Source: Roseiarcus sp963761435
GTDB lineage: Bacteria > Pseudomonadota > Alphaproteobacteria > Rhizobiales > Beijerinckiaceae
Assembly: GCA_963761435.1 (NCBI GenBank)
Contig: CAVXHJ010000001.1
Coordinates: 581,523-645,522 of the forward strand
DNA: 64,000 nucleotides
Reading direction: 5' to 3'
The position numbers were made by a program, and so were the translations under genes. This document shows positions 1 through 9,820 of this stretch, in pieces; the stretch's first letter is position 1, and every line of letters begins with the position of its first letter. Below the pieces are notes generated by a model that searched no databases, was not told the origin of the DNA, and saw only the letters and a program-made list of their open reading frames with translations.

Positions 1-749
1 GATCTTGAATAGTCGAGGAAGTCCTCCGCCGAGAACTTGCCGAGGGGGTTGTCGTATGAAGCAAGCAGGATAAAGCCCTCACGCCCGTCGGAAAGCCTGG
101 TTGCCGCGACGGCGAGCGTCAACTGTGATCTGTCCTTGGACTGTTTGGGCCACGCCTCGGCCGCGAGGCGAAAAGGATTTAGGCCGGCGAGATTTTCCGC
201 GCCGATCAGGCGCCCCCAGAATTCCAGCCCATGGAATGGCCTTCCAAGCGGAAGCCAATCACTGTCGGACAGCGCCGGAACCAAGCCGCCAATACTTCGG
301 CGCGCCGCCGCAGTGAGGCAACCGATATGAACGTGGAGCTGATCCTGTGTCCGCGCTTGACGCGAGTTGACCGCGAGAACGATCTCGTCACGCGCAATCG
401 GCCTTTGGTCCGCGCTGTCGAGAAAGTTGCGAGCGCTCCAAGCGTCTTCGAAATAATTTGGCGCATCCAAGGCCTGGAGGGACGGATCCTCGACGCCGAT
501 AATTCTTTTCGTGGGCGCAAGAATAAGATCCGAGGCGGAGAATGGCGGCCGCAGGATCGCGTAGCCTCGCTCGCTTCCACCCATAATATTGACAGCGAGG
601 CACGGGAAAGCGCTGCCGGTCACTGCGTGGTTGATCAGACACGCCTGAACGACCCGCCAAAGAGCGCCCCGACCCACGCCGGCAATCGCCGCGTGGGTCG
701 AAAACGCGAGGGCCGCTGCTACACACAGGATCCTCGGTACTCGCGACAA
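1..749 (-). CDS. cdh: CDP-diacylglycerol pyrophosphatase, 3' end beyond window
   Basis: Read on the minus strand as about 249 residues running off the left edge. It hydrolyses CDP-diacylglycerol to phosphatidate and CMP in the inner membrane/periplasm. An N-terminal hydrophobic stretch (about residues 5-23, ending AAIAG) looks like a signal peptide or anchor. The family pattern follows: ACLINH, then TGSAFPCL, then GYAILRPP, ILAPTKRIIGVEDP, LAVNSRQARTQDQLHIHVGCL (the His-x-His-x catalytic region) and a C-terminal SYDNPLGKFS. Length matches the usual ~250 residues, so only a few residues are lost. The first start after the upstream in-frame stop is TTG at 749; no ATG is available. The C-terminal part retains the family spacing, so I am fairly sure of the assignment. 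It is not obviously linked to the polysaccharide cluster. Confidence 0.85.
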   Translation of the reverse strand, partial: MSRVPRILCVAAALAFSTHAAIAGVGRGALWRVVQACLINHAVTGSAFPCLAVNIMGGSERGYAILRPPFSASDLILAPTKRIIGVEDPSLQALDAPNYFEDAWSARNFLDSADQRPIARDEIVLAVNSRQARTQDQLHVHIGCLTAAARRSIGGLVPALSDSDWLPLGRPFHGLEFWGRLIGAENLAGLNPFRLAAEAWPKQSKDRSQLTLAVAATRLSDGREGFILLASYDNPLGKFSAEDFLDYSR

Positions 750-976
750 GGCTCAGCCTTTTTCAGTCGGCGAATACCGTTCCACGACGTTCCGTAAAGT
801 CCGGCCGCCGCATTCGGGCGCCCATTTGACGTGGCGTCGGCGCCCTCCAACTTTTCTGATAATTCACTATCGCAATCCAAGCCTTGGAAGTGCCTCGGGC
901 GTCCATCATTGTTGCCGCCGAGAAGGCCCCTATCGACGCGTAGCGCTGGGCAGGGCTCCGTTAGACGCCCTTGCGC

Positions 977-1793
977 CTAACCTGTGAGCGCTGGTTGCCG
1001 CGCGAGCATGTCGGCGCGCTCTTCGAGGCGATCGCGGATCATGTCGATGCGCTCGCGACGATCCAGCCAAGGAGAGATAGCACTGCGGATCCTCGACTTC
1101 AGTTCGCCGCGTCCCCCGCCATAGGAAACGCGCGGAGCGCAGGGAGTCTCTTCCTCCTTTGGAGTTCCAAATCGGCGGAAATAGTCGGCGAAGTTAATCG
1201 CGCCTTCTTCGACCTTCAAAAGCGTCTCGACAGGCGCCCCTTCGGCGTAGATTACGTCGTGGATTTCAAGCTTGACGTTGAAGAACTCAAGTTCGTCGTA
1301 TTCGCGCGCGTCATCGCGGGTGATCGTGATGCCGTTGACCAGGCAGCCGACGGGAATCAGCAGCCCGTCGAGGAAAAGCGCGTGCCCGCTCGTCACAAGG
1401 AGGTCGGCGTTCGGGACGTCGGGCGCGAGGGCCGACCGAGCGATCCGAACCGGCAGAACGTCCGTCACCCAGGGTTTGGACGGCTCGCTCTTCTTCAGGG
1501 GATAGCGTCCGATCCATTGGATCGGTTGAATCCCGCCGAACATTGTCGGAAGGAGGTCACCGTCCATCAGAACTCTCGACTTTTCGATCGCCGTCGACAG
1601 TCCGAATCGTCGTGCCCGCCAGGAAACACTTGCAGAGAATGCGAGCCGCGGGAGTCGAGCACACAACCGCCGGAACGGCGCGAGCTGGCGCCACCCGGGC
1701 CAAAACTGCAGGGGTCAGGATTGCCCCCATCTTCATGACGTTGCGGCGGGTCCGCTGCTTCGCCAAGCCCGAAATTTCTAGCTCGTCCGTCAC
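977..1793 (-). pseudogene. Hint-domain (Hint_2-like) protein, frameshifted
   Basis: Two frames join into one protein of about 271 residues. The N-terminus (from ATG at 1793) has a twin-arginine-like stretch, TRRNVMKMGA, followed by a hydrophobic segment and ARA, which suggests Tat export. Next comes the Hint start CFLAGTTIRT-VDGDRKVE, whose Cys is the usual splice/autoprocessing nucleophile. The reading then has to shift by one base near 1574 (minus-strand GTC GAG A GTT) to continue as VLMDGDLLPTMFGG, IQWIGRY and LVTSGHALFLDGLLIPVGCLVNG, the classic second half of bacterial Hint_2 domains. With the extra base removed the spacing matches the family exactly. It may be a real pseudogene or a sequence error. 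Hint_2 domains occur on many secreted or phage-like proteins and the substrate is unknown. Confidence 0.75.
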
Positions 1794-2111
1794 GTTCTGC
1801 CTTCCAGCAGTCCCAAAAATGTACCTAGCGCACCACGTGCAACTTGTCTAGTGAGTAATTGCACCCATAGCCTGCATTGGGTTGTATCAGCTGAATTGTT
1901 TCTTCACGGTGGGACGCTGACGCTGGGGGCGAGCCTGACGGACTTCGATCGGCTACTTAGCCCTTGGTCCAGTGTCGGAGCCGATCTCGAGCCGGGATAT
2001 TTTCGCCTTGGGCCAGGTCCAGTTCACCGCGGAATTGACGTCGCCTGTTTTCCTCGGGAAAGGCGCGGAAAGGCGGCGCGCGCAGGGAGCAACGAATAGC
2101 GAACACCGTCA
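1794..2111. other. Intergenic, no gene recognised
   Basis: About 320 bases between the Hint-domain gene and the end of the NRPS gene. Both neighbours are on the minus strand. Short open frames exist in both orientations, but none has a ribosome binding site or recognisable sequence. A minus-strand stretch around 1965-2060 reads plausibly as the tail of some larger protein, but I could not identify it. Confidence 0.5.
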
Positions 2112-5100
2112 TCACACGTTCGCCATGCCGTATCGGTCGAGAGTGCTCTTTATTGCCCGAACGACTTCCAGCCGGTTCGCCGGGTCGCGGACCATGGAGA
2201 CATGGCTTCCAGGAGCCCCGATCACTTCGAGACCCTGCGCGAACAAATCGATCCAGCCATTGGCGAGGTGTTGGCTCGGCAGCGATTCTTCGCCGGAAAG
2301 TCTGGTGCGAATTAGTACTCCTCTTGCGTTGAGCGTCCGCGGATTGAACCTGTCCGCAATGATCGGACCCAGGCTCCTCATCCAGTCGTCCTCAACCCAC
2401 TCTTCGGCGACGCGTTTGTTTTGCCGGTCAGCCACGATCGAACCTCGGGGCGGTCTCGGGCTTGAGAGCAATATGCGGGACCTTCCATTGGAAGAGAAAT
2501 ACGGCTCTTTTCGCGCGAGCAACCACCGAAGGAGTCGACCGGCGGTCGACAGCGCAGCGCCGATGTTCTCCAATTCGCCAACCGCGTGAATCGCCCCCTT
2601 GGTGACATTGCGCCAGCCTCCGTAATAGACCGTCGTTGCATAAGCGTCGATGAGCAGCACGCAGGCAACCTTGCCCCCGGCGTCTATGAGCGCCCGCGCA
2701 GCTTCGAACGCAACTTTTCCCCAGAAAGAATATCCGACCAGAACGCAGGGTGTCGAGCCGGCGTGCGTGCGCAAACCTTCACCGAAGCGAACGCCCAACT
2801 CCTCAAAGGTCGGCAAAGCCGTCAGATCGCGCGTCTCGATCGCTCGACGCCATTCCGAGGCAATCGGCAGATCAACAGCGAATACGGCGTGTTCGTTGTC
2901 GATCAGCTCGGCGAGCCGATGTTCGGCGGCGCCGTTCCCCAGAAAGTAGATCGGTGGACTGATGCGGCCGTTTCGCAGCGAATAAACTCGCGCTCGCCCA
3001 TCGTCAGCGTCTCGCAAGCTCTTTTCGATCGCCAAACCAAGCGACTCGATGGTAGGGGCAAGAAAGATCGCGCCGACGCTAAGCTTTGTCTCGAACTTTG
3101 CATTGATCTTGCTGATGACCCGGGCTGCCAGCAGCGAGTGGCCGCCAAGGTTAAAGAAACTGTCGTGCACTCCGATTCGGTCAATCCCGAGAACTTGGCG
3201 CCATATGGTCGCCAGAGCCTTCTCTGTCTGAGTGGCTGGCTCCGCGAACTCGTCAGGTATCGAGAATCGAAAGTCCGGTCGGGGCAACGAGTTGCGATCG
3301 AGCTTTCCGTTGGGCGTCATCGGGAAGCGATCCAGGACCATGAAGGCGCGCGGGACCATATATTCTGGCAGCTTCGCCCGAAGCAGGTCACGCAGCTCCA
3401 AATCCTTCGGCGGCTCTCCTCCGAAAACGGTTAGGTAGGCGACCAACCGCTTCGCGCCCGGTTCGTCCTCACGAGCCAACACGACCGCTTCGCGAACAGC
3501 CTGATGGCCTGCCAAGGCCGTTTCGATTTCGCCCAGCTCAATACGGAACCCGCGAATCTTTACCTGCTGGTCAAGGCGACGCAAGTACTCGATCGACCCA
3601 TTGGAGAGCCGCCGCACCAGGTCTCCAGTCTTGTAAAGGCGCGCGCCTGACTGGCCGCTGAATGGGTCGGCGACGAACTTCTCCGCCGTGAGCTCTTGTC
3701 TTCCCAAGTAGCCGCGCGCAACCCCCTCTCCGCCAATCAACAGTTCGCCGGGCACACCGACTGGCGTCGGATGGCCCGACCTGTCCACGACATAGAATTG
3801 CGTATTGGCGATCGGGCCGCCAATCGTGATCGGTTGGCCGCCTCGTATCCGCTCAAACGACGACCAGATTGTCGTCTCGGTGGGACCATAGACGTTCCAG
3901 ACCTCGTGCGCGTGCTCGAGCAACGCGTTTGCAAGCGCCGGCGCAATCGCCTCGCCCCCGCAGAGCACACGGAGGTTGCGATCTCCGGACCAGCCGGCCT
4001 CGATCAACATCGCCCATGTGGCAGGCGTAGCCTGCATAATTGTGGCGCCCGAGCGCTCTAATCGCTCGCGCAGCGCTAAACCATCAGGCAATTCGGACGC
4101 CGGCGCGATCTCAACCCGCCCCCCGGAAATCAGCGGCAGAAACAGTTCCAAAGCGGCGATATCGAAGCTCATCGTCGTAACCGCGAGCAACTTGTCATCA
4201 GGCGCGAAGCCCGGTTTCCTCGCCATCGCGCACAGGACATTGGTCAAATTCCGATGCCTGATCTCGACGCCCTTGGGTTGGCCGGTCGAGCCGGACGTAT
4301 AGATCACATAGGCGAGATCCTCGGGCGTGGGGGCAGACGTTGGGTTCTCAGTCCGTCGCGCGGCGGCCATCTCTCGACCTGCATCCAGACAAAAAATCTG
4401 GACGTTCGGATTGGCGAGTTTCAACCGGTCCTGCAATCGCTCCTGGGTCAAAACCAGAAGCGCCCCCGAATCCCGGAGCATGAACCCAAGCCGTTCAACC
4501 GGATAGATTGGGTCAAGCGGCATGTATGCGGCGCCGGACTTCAGGATGCCCAGCAGCCCGACCAACATCTCCAGCGACCGGTCGACGCTGAGCCCCACAA
4601 GCGTCCCCGGACCCGCGCCCAGGCCCTCTAGTCGGCGCGCCAATTCGTTGGCGCGCTCGTCAAGTTCGCGGTAGGTCAGCCGAGCTCCTTCGAATTCCGC
4701 GGCAATCGCATGCGGTCTCAGCCCGACCTGCCGTTCAAAGAGCTCGTGCACGCAACGATCTCTGGGATAATCGACCGCCGTTTGATTCCACTCGAGCAGT
4801 TTCCGATGTTCGGCCTCACTGAACAACGACAGATCCTTGACGCTTCGATCCGGATTTGCGACCGCGGACGCCAACAACGCGCGCAAATGCCCGGCCATTC
4901 GCTGGATGCGAGCTTCGTCGAACAAATCGGTGCAATATTCGATATCGATATCGAAGCCGTCGCCGACATCGGTCACGAATAAAGTGAGATCGAACTTCGC
5001 AGTTCTGCTTTCGGCCAGCAGCGACTCCACCTCAAGTCCTTCCAGGCCAATGAATGCGGGGTCGTTCTCGCGGTCGCGCCAAACAAACATCACTTGAAAG

Positions 5101-8084
5101 AGCGGTGTGTAGCTGGAGCTCCGCGTGGGTTGAACCCTGCTCACCACTTGGTCGAACGGCGGAGAACGGTGCGTGTAGAGTTCAAGCACCGATTTCTGCA
5201 CCTGTATCAGGAGTTCTCGAAAGCTTGGATCGTTAGCGAACTGCGTTCGAAGGCAATGAGTGTGCAGGAGGAATCCAATCATCGATTGCAATTCCGGGCG
5301 TTCCCGGTCGGCAATTGGAATTCCCAACAGGATCTCATCCTGTCCGGTGTAGCGATTGAGCAGAGCGTTGAGCGCCGCTGTAAACAACGTGAATAAGCTG
5401 ACTTTCTCCAGCCGACCGAAATCTCGCAGCGCTTGGGCCGATGTCCCGGGGATGTGGAAACGTCGTTTCGCGCCCCGGTAGGAAAATGTCGGTGGCCGAG
5501 GCCAATCCGTTGGAAGGTCGAGCAGCGCGGGCGCGCCGCGAAGATTCTCCTCCCAGTATGCCAGGTCGTCTTCAAATTCCCCGCGATCTAGCATTTGCCG
5601 CTGCCAGACTGCGTAATCGCTGTGCTGGATAGGCAGGGAAGGCAAGTCAACCGCATCGCCGTGGCGCCCATTGCGATAGAGAGCGGATAGGTCGCGCCAG
5701 AGATTGCCGATCGAGGCCCAGTCGCAAACGATGTGATGCATCATCAGGATAAGGACATGCTCTCTTTGACTGAGTCGGAGCAGGGTAACGCGCAGGCCGG
5801 GTTTTGCCTCAAGGCGATAGGGAATCCGTGGCTCTTCAATCACAAGCCTTCGGACTTCGGCTTCACGCTGCACCGGGAGTTCCAAGCTCAAGTCTATTTG
5901 TTTGAGGCGCACTTGCCAGGCGTCGTGGACAAACGCCGAAGGTTCATCGCCGATAATCCGAATGCTAGTTCGGAGGTTTTCGCGGCGTGCGATGACCGCG
6001 TTGAAAGCGTTTTCTAGCAGCTCGACGTCCAGTTCTCCGTGCAGCCGCACCGCCTCGGCCTCATTGTGGATCGGCTCTCCGTCTGTCATCTGCTCCATGA
6101 ACCAAATTCGCTGCTGATTGGGGCTCAGGGGGCATGGAAGCGAGCGGTTGCGCTGCGGGATGGGTTGATCGATCGCAGGCTGGCCAGCCGTTCGCGAAAG
6201 GTTGTGCGCTTCTGTGGAAGGACCGACGGCCACAGCCAAGCGCATACGGATCAGCGCAGCCTGCTCGGCGATCGAGGCGTGCTCAAAGAAATCTGCCAAT
6301 GACATGCGAATGGGCATGGCCTCACGGAGCAGCGATAGGCTTTGAATGGCGAGAAGCGAGTTGCCGCCTAGCGAGAAAAAATTGGCGTGAGGGTCAACGT
6401 GCGGCTGTTTCAGCAGCTTCGCCCAGGCTCCTGCAATGATCTGTTCGATCGGCGCGGACGGCGTCCGCCCATTGTAGAGCGGAGGGGTCTGAGGCTTCGG
6501 GTCGATCTCGGCTGCGGAAACAAGAGTCAGCGCCGCCTCTTGAAGCCTCAGCCTTTGCACCTTGCCGGATGGCCCTTTCGGCAAATCCTCAACAAACTGA
6601 ATTCGTGAGGGCGTCTTGAAGGGACCGAGACGGCGCTCGCAAAAACTGAGCAGTTCCCCTTCATCGCAGCGCGCTCCGTCGCGCAACACAGCGAAGGCGA
6701 CGATATCCTCGCCAACATAACGATCCGGAACACCCACTGCGGCGGCTTCCGATATCGCCGGATGTGATTCCAAAATCTCGTCGATCTGCTTAGGAGCGAC
6801 GTTCATTCCACCTTTGATAATCAATTCCTTCGAACGGCCGACGATGAAGAAGTAGCCGTCCTCGTCCCGAGACGCGAGGTCGCCCGTATGGAGCCACCCC
6901 TCGGCATCTAGCGCCGTGGCTGTCCGCTCCGGGTCTTTGTAATAGCCTTCCATCATCCCTTTGCCCCGGATGAGGACTTCGCCCAACTCACCAACGGGCA
7001 ATTCCTTGCCGTCGTAATCAACAACTTTAGTGTCGAAACCCCACGGCAGGCCAGGCGACCCGATCTTGTTTACGCCTGGAGGCACGGGATTCGAGAAAAC
7101 ATTGCCCGCCTCCGACGAGCCCATTGCCTGAATAAGCGGCAACTTGAATTTGTCGAGAAACTCTCGGTGCAATGCCGGGGAGAGCGGCGCAGATGACGTG
7201 CGCAAGAAGTGGATGCGCTGGAATGCGGGCGCGCGGTCTTCGGCCTTTGGGTCCTTCCAATCCAGGAGCTGCGAGATGATCGTTGGCACCAAGGCCGACC
7301 ATGTGCAGCGATAGTCATCCAACCAATTCCAGAACTCACTGACCACAAAGCCGTGGGGTATGACCACCGAGCCGCCGCTGAGAATCGTCGGAATCAATGT
7401 AACGCACTCGGCATTTATGTGATAAAGTGGAAGGACAAGAAGAGACCGGTCGGCCGCTGTAAGGTTGTGGGCGCAAATAGAATTTCTTCCGTGGGCAAGG
7501 ATAGATCCGTGAGTATGAACCGCCCCGTTCGGTTTTCCTGTTGTCCCTGAACTGTACATAAGCAGCGCCGGGTCGTCCGCCTGAAGCGAGGGGAAAATGG
7601 CCGGTGAAGGCAGTTGCTCAGTCGCCTCCGCCCAGCTGTCAAGCTCCGCGCATATGATCTCTATTTTCGTGCGGACGTCCGCCATTACCTCGGTGATCAT
7701 GGCGTTATACTCTCCGCCAACGAACACAATCTTGGCGTCGCAATGATCCAGCATGTATGACAACTGGGAGACGCCGCCCCGGACGTTCAGCGGAACCGCC
7801 ACCAAACCCGCGTACATAGTTCCGAGGAACAGCTGGGCGGCGAAGAGCCCATTATCCAGAAGAAAGGCGACCTTGTCGCCACGCTTGAGCCCGGTTTGGA
7901 GCAGCCGGGTCGAGATTGCCAGCGATCCTTGCTGCAGACCCGCAAAACTAAGGGCTTTCCCTGTCTCGGGACTGATGAGAAAGACGGTCTCGCCCCGCGT
8001 ATGCGCCATCCAATCGATCGCGTCACGAAGGCTTTGGAACTCCTCGGTTGCCTGCCGGTGAGTGACGACCTTACGCTCATACAT
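2112..8084 (-). CDS. Two-module NRPS, A-PCP-C-A-PCP-TE
   Basis: Protein of 1990 residues. Domain 1 (about 1-520) is an acyl-CoA-ligase-like adenylation domain with YSSGTTGKPNG near 177 and KGPSGKVQR near 503. It has no FDxxxxE amino-acid motif but PLYHINAE, so it probably loads an acyl or aryl acid. PCP1 carries GGNSLLA (Ser576). The condensation domain (about 650-1085) has HHIVCDW at 783-789, with Trp for the usual Gly. The second A domain (about 1115-1600) has YTSGSTGQPKG, SFDIAALE, YGPTETTIW and NGKLDR. My hand reading of its pocket is D-I-L-Q-L-G-V-I-W-K, which resembles glycine-type codes as I recall them. PCP2 has GGHSLLA (Ser1650). A type I thioesterase ends the protein, with GYSFWG (Ser1786) and GSH (His about 1961). 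The predicted product is an N-acyl amino acid or amide. I chose ATG at 8084 because GAAGGA lies upstream; an in-frame GTG lies at 8123. Confidence 0.93.
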   Translation of the reverse strand: MYERKVVTHRQATEEFQSLRDAIDWMAHTRGETVFLISPETGKALSFAGLQQGSLAISTRLLQTGLKRGDKVAFLLDNGLFAAQLFLGTMYAGLVAVPLNVRGGVSQLSYMLDHCDAKIVFVGGEYNAMITEVMADVRTKIEIICAELDSWAEATEQLPSPAIFPSLQADDPALLMYSSGTTGKPNGAVHTHGSILAHGRNSICAHNLTAADRSLLVLPLYHINAECVTLIPTILSGGSVVIPHGFVVSEFWNWLDDYRCTWSALVPTIISQLLDWKDPKAEDRAPAFQRIHFLRTSSAPLSPALHREFLDKFKLPLIQAMGSSEAGNVFSNPVPPGVNKIGSPGLPWGFDTKVVDYDGKELPVGELGEVLIRGKGMMEGYYKDPERTATALDAEGWLHTGDLASRDEDGYFFIVGRSKELIIKGGMNVAPKQIDEILESHPAISEAAAVGVPDRYVGEDIVAFAVLRDGARCDEGELLSFCERRLGPFKTPSRIQFVEDLPKGPSGKVQRLRLQEAALTLVSAAEIDPKPQTPPLYNGRTPSAPIEQIIAGAWAKLLKQPHVDPHANFFSLGGNSLLAIQSLSLLREAMPIRMSLADFFEHASIAEQAALIRMRLAVAVGPSTEAHNLSRTAGQPAIDQPIPQRNRSLPCPLSPNQQRIWFMEQMTDGEPIHNEAEAVRLHGELDVELLENAFNAVIARRENLRTSIRIIGDEPSAFVHDAWQVRLKQIDLSLELPVQREAEVRRLVIEEPRIPYRLEAKPGLRVTLLRLSQREHVLILMMHHIVCDWASIGNLWRDLSALYRNGRHGDAVDLPSLPIQHSDYAVWQRQMLDRGEFEDDLAYWEENLRGAPALLDLPTDWPRPPTFSYRGAKRRFHIPGTSAQALRDFGRLEKVSLFTLFTAALNALLNRYTGQDEILLGIPIADRERPELQSMIGFLLHTHCLRTQFANDPSFRELLIQVQKSVLELYTHRSPPFDQVVSRVQPTRSSSYTPLFQVMFVWRDRENDPAFIGLEGLEVESLLAESRTAKFDLTLFVTDVGDGFDIDIEYCTDLFDEARIQRMAGHLRALLASAVANPDRSVKDLSLFSEAEHRKLLEWNQTAVDYPRDRCVHELFERQVGLRPHAIAAEFEGARLTYRELDERANELARRLEGLGAGPGTLVGLSVDRSLEMLVGLLGILKSGAAYMPLDPIYPVERLGFMLRDSGALLVLTQERLQDRLKLANPNVQIFCLDAGREMAAARRTENPTSAPTPEDLAYVIYTSGSTGQPKGVEIRHRNLTNVLCAMARKPGFAPDDKLLAVTTMSFDIAALELFLPLISGGRVEIAPASELPDGLALRERLERSGATIMQATPATWAMLIEAGWSGDRNLRVLCGGEAIAPALANALLEHAHEVWNVYGPTETTIWSSFERIRGGQPITIGGPIANTQFYVVDRSGHPTPVGVPGELLIGGEGVARGYLGRQELTAEKFVADPFSGQSGARLYKTGDLVRRLSNGSIEYLRRLDQQVKIRGFRIELGEIETALAGHQAVREAVVLAREDEPGAKRLVAYLTVFGGEPPKDLELRDLLRAKLPEYMVPRAFMVLDRFPMTPNGKLDRNSLPRPDFRFSIPDEFAEPATQTEKALATIWRQVLGIDRIGVHDSFFNLGGHSLLAARVISKINAKFETKLSVGAIFLAPTIESLGLAIEKSLRDADDGRARVYSLRNGRISPPIYFLGNGAAEHRLAELIDNEHAVFAVDLPIASEWRRAIETRDLTALPTFEELGVRFGEGLRTHAGSTPCVLVGYSFWGKVAFEAARALIDAGGKVACVLLIDAYATTVYYGGWRNVTKGAIHAVGELENIGAALSTAGRLLRWLLARKEPYFSSNGRSRILLSSPRPPRGSIVADRQNKRVAEEWVEDDWMRSLGPIIADRFNPRTLNARGVLIRTRLSGEESLPSQHLANGWIDLFAQGLEVIGAPGSHVSMVRDPANRLEVVRAIKSTLDRYGMANV

Positions 8085-8544
8085 CACTTCAGGTCCTTCT
8101 ATCTGCGGCCATCCCTTGACCACGGCAAGTCAATGGATCTCGCCTTTCAGCAAGATCTGACCGCTCTGCAGTAGCGGGGCGGCGCCCCCAAAGACCGCAC
8201 ATCGGCCGGCGCCCTTGATCCCCAGAACTTGCGCTTCGGAGCGATCGAATACTGGGCAATTGGAAACTCGTGATGGAATCACAATCACATCAGTCGGCGG
8301 GCATAACGGAGCCTGTGATCACCCAAATTGTCTTGGTTAGTTGCACATGGCTGGCCGTCAAAAAGAAAGAATCCGACGTCTCAATATTTGTGGATTGCCT
8401 CAGCGTCGTCGCAGGCATATAATTTCCGCACTGGTACACATCGCTATCCACCAAAGCAATAAGGATAGCGGGGCCTTATCAAAAGCGAAAGAGAGACGTT
8501 CTCAACAAGTTCTCTCGGTAAAAGTCAGGCTGGGAAAATCGCGA
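8085..8544. other. Divergent intergenic region
   Basis: This 460-base gap separates the minus-strand NRPS from the plus-strand secreted-protein gene, so it should hold both promoters. I could not pick a convincing -35/-10 pair by eye. An open frame continues upstream from the secreted-protein gene to 8341, but the part before 8545 is basic, low-quality sequence without a signal peptide, so I treat it as untranslated. Confidence 0.4.
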
Positions 8545-9756
8545 ATGGAACATCGGATCCGCGTAAACCTCATCTGTGCTTGCGGTTTAGTGGCGGCAAT
8601 CGCCAGCTCCAGTGCAGAGGGCGCCGGTAACACGCAGGGTTCCAGCGCACCGGGCCCCAGTTTTGACTTTTGGTGGTATAGCGACTCTGCCCTTTCGACG
8701 TTTCTTCAATCCTCGCATCCGGGGGTCACCATGATCGCGCCTGGGAGCCAACCGGACGCCCTAGCGCCCACAATCCTGTCCAAAGGGTACGCCATCATGG
8801 GCGGGCTGGGCGGCTACGCGGCGGAGCAGGCGCAGTCCAGTCTGGCGGGTGGGCTTCCGAATCTCGAGCAGACAATCGATAAGATTGCAGCCGAAGGAGC
8901 CACTTACATTTATGTCGATGAGCCATGGGGCGCTCCAGGGCAATCCACGGCCACCAGCGCCATCAGTATCGCTTACGACGTGAAAGGATACAATATTATC
9001 TACAATTACATCCACTCGAAATATCCCAAGGTTAAGTTTGGTCTCACGATCGGTGACGACGGCGGCTCTGCTCTTCATATGTCTATGCTCCAAGCAGGTC
9101 TTAAGGAAGATTTCGCTTCAGTCGAGGCTTACAATAGTTGCTGCGCATGGATTAATCCGTTCGTTCAAATGAAATCGAAGTATCCGAATGTTCAGACTAT
9201 GTTACTTGCTTACCACACTGAGACATTGTGTTCACAACGACCGCCAGCAAACTGGATTGCGCCGAATAATAGCGTGGACATTTTTGCTTTTTGGGACCTC
9301 GATAACAATGGCCACTGGATAGGGCCAGAGATCGATGGGAGCTGGCTACAGAATGCAGAAACCTTTGCAGCGACTGGGTCGGTGCAGTCGTTTTGCATTT
9401 TGCCTTATGCGTTTGATCCGAGCTACACGAACCAAATACAGACGAAGAATTTTACTCATACCATATGGGATTGGTTTTACTGGAACGCGACGACCCCATA
9501 TAAAATCGACACGACACGGTGTCAGTACGAAGTCATGAGTGGCGCGAATGCAATAAACGGGCCGAGTGATCCATCAGTCAAGGTAACCTTGCCGTGGACA
9601 AAACGACCTTGCGCCGGCAATGTCACAATTACGGTAGGCGCGAACGGAAACTGCAACGTGGTTGGCACCTACACCTGCCTGGTATTCGTCAGGAATTACA
9701 CGACAACCGGATTGCTAGGAAATATGAACTACGACGAGTATTCGATAAAGTTTTGA
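8545..9756 (+). CDS. Secreted protein of unknown function
   Basis: 403 residues from ATG at 8545. The N-terminus (residues 5-25, VNLICACGLVAAIASSSAEGA) is a clear signal peptide. The mature part begins with low-complexity GAGNTQGSSAPGPS and then a globular region with FDFWWYSDS, YIYVDEPWG (about 128-136), FGLTIGDDGG, FAFWDLDNNGHW and many aromatics. The alternation of hydrophobic strands ending in acidic residues (VDEPW, TIGDDGG) looks like a glycoside-hydrolase-type TIM barrel, but I recognise no family. The last 80 residues (CAGNVTITVGANGNCNVV) look like a small beta domain. It is the only plus-strand gene inside the polysaccharide cluster and converges with the EpsG-like gene. A polymer-trimming or surface role is a guess from context. 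GC content is visibly lower than in neighbouring genes. Confidence 0.75.
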   Translation: MEHRIRVNLICACGLVAAIASSSAEGAGNTQGSSAPGPSFDFWWYSDSALSTFLQSSHPGVTMIAPGSQPDALAPTILSKGYAIMGGLGGYAAEQAQSSLAGGLPNLEQTIDKIAAEGATYIYVDEPWGAPGQSTATSAISIAYDVKGYNIIYNYIHSKYPKVKFGLTIGDDGGSALHMSMLQAGLKEDFASVEAYNSCCAWINPFVQMKSKYPNVQTMLLAYHTETLCSQRPPANWIAPNNSVDIFAFWDLDNNGHWIGPEIDGSWLQNAETFAATGSVQSFCILPYAFDPSYTNQIQTKNFTHTIWDWFYWNATTPYKIDTTRCQYEVMSGANAINGPSDPSVKVTLPWTKRPCAGNVTITVGANGNCNVVGTYTCLVFVRNYTTTGLLGNMNYDEYSIKF

Positions 9757-9820
9757 ATAGGGGACTTGCTTACAAGATTTGCGGGTCGGAGTAGAAACAG
9801 TGAAGCGCAAAAATAACATT

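Noticed and set aside
971..1738. Plus-strand frame of 255 codons
   Set aside because: Antisense to the Hint-domain gene. Low-complexity, R- and P-rich.
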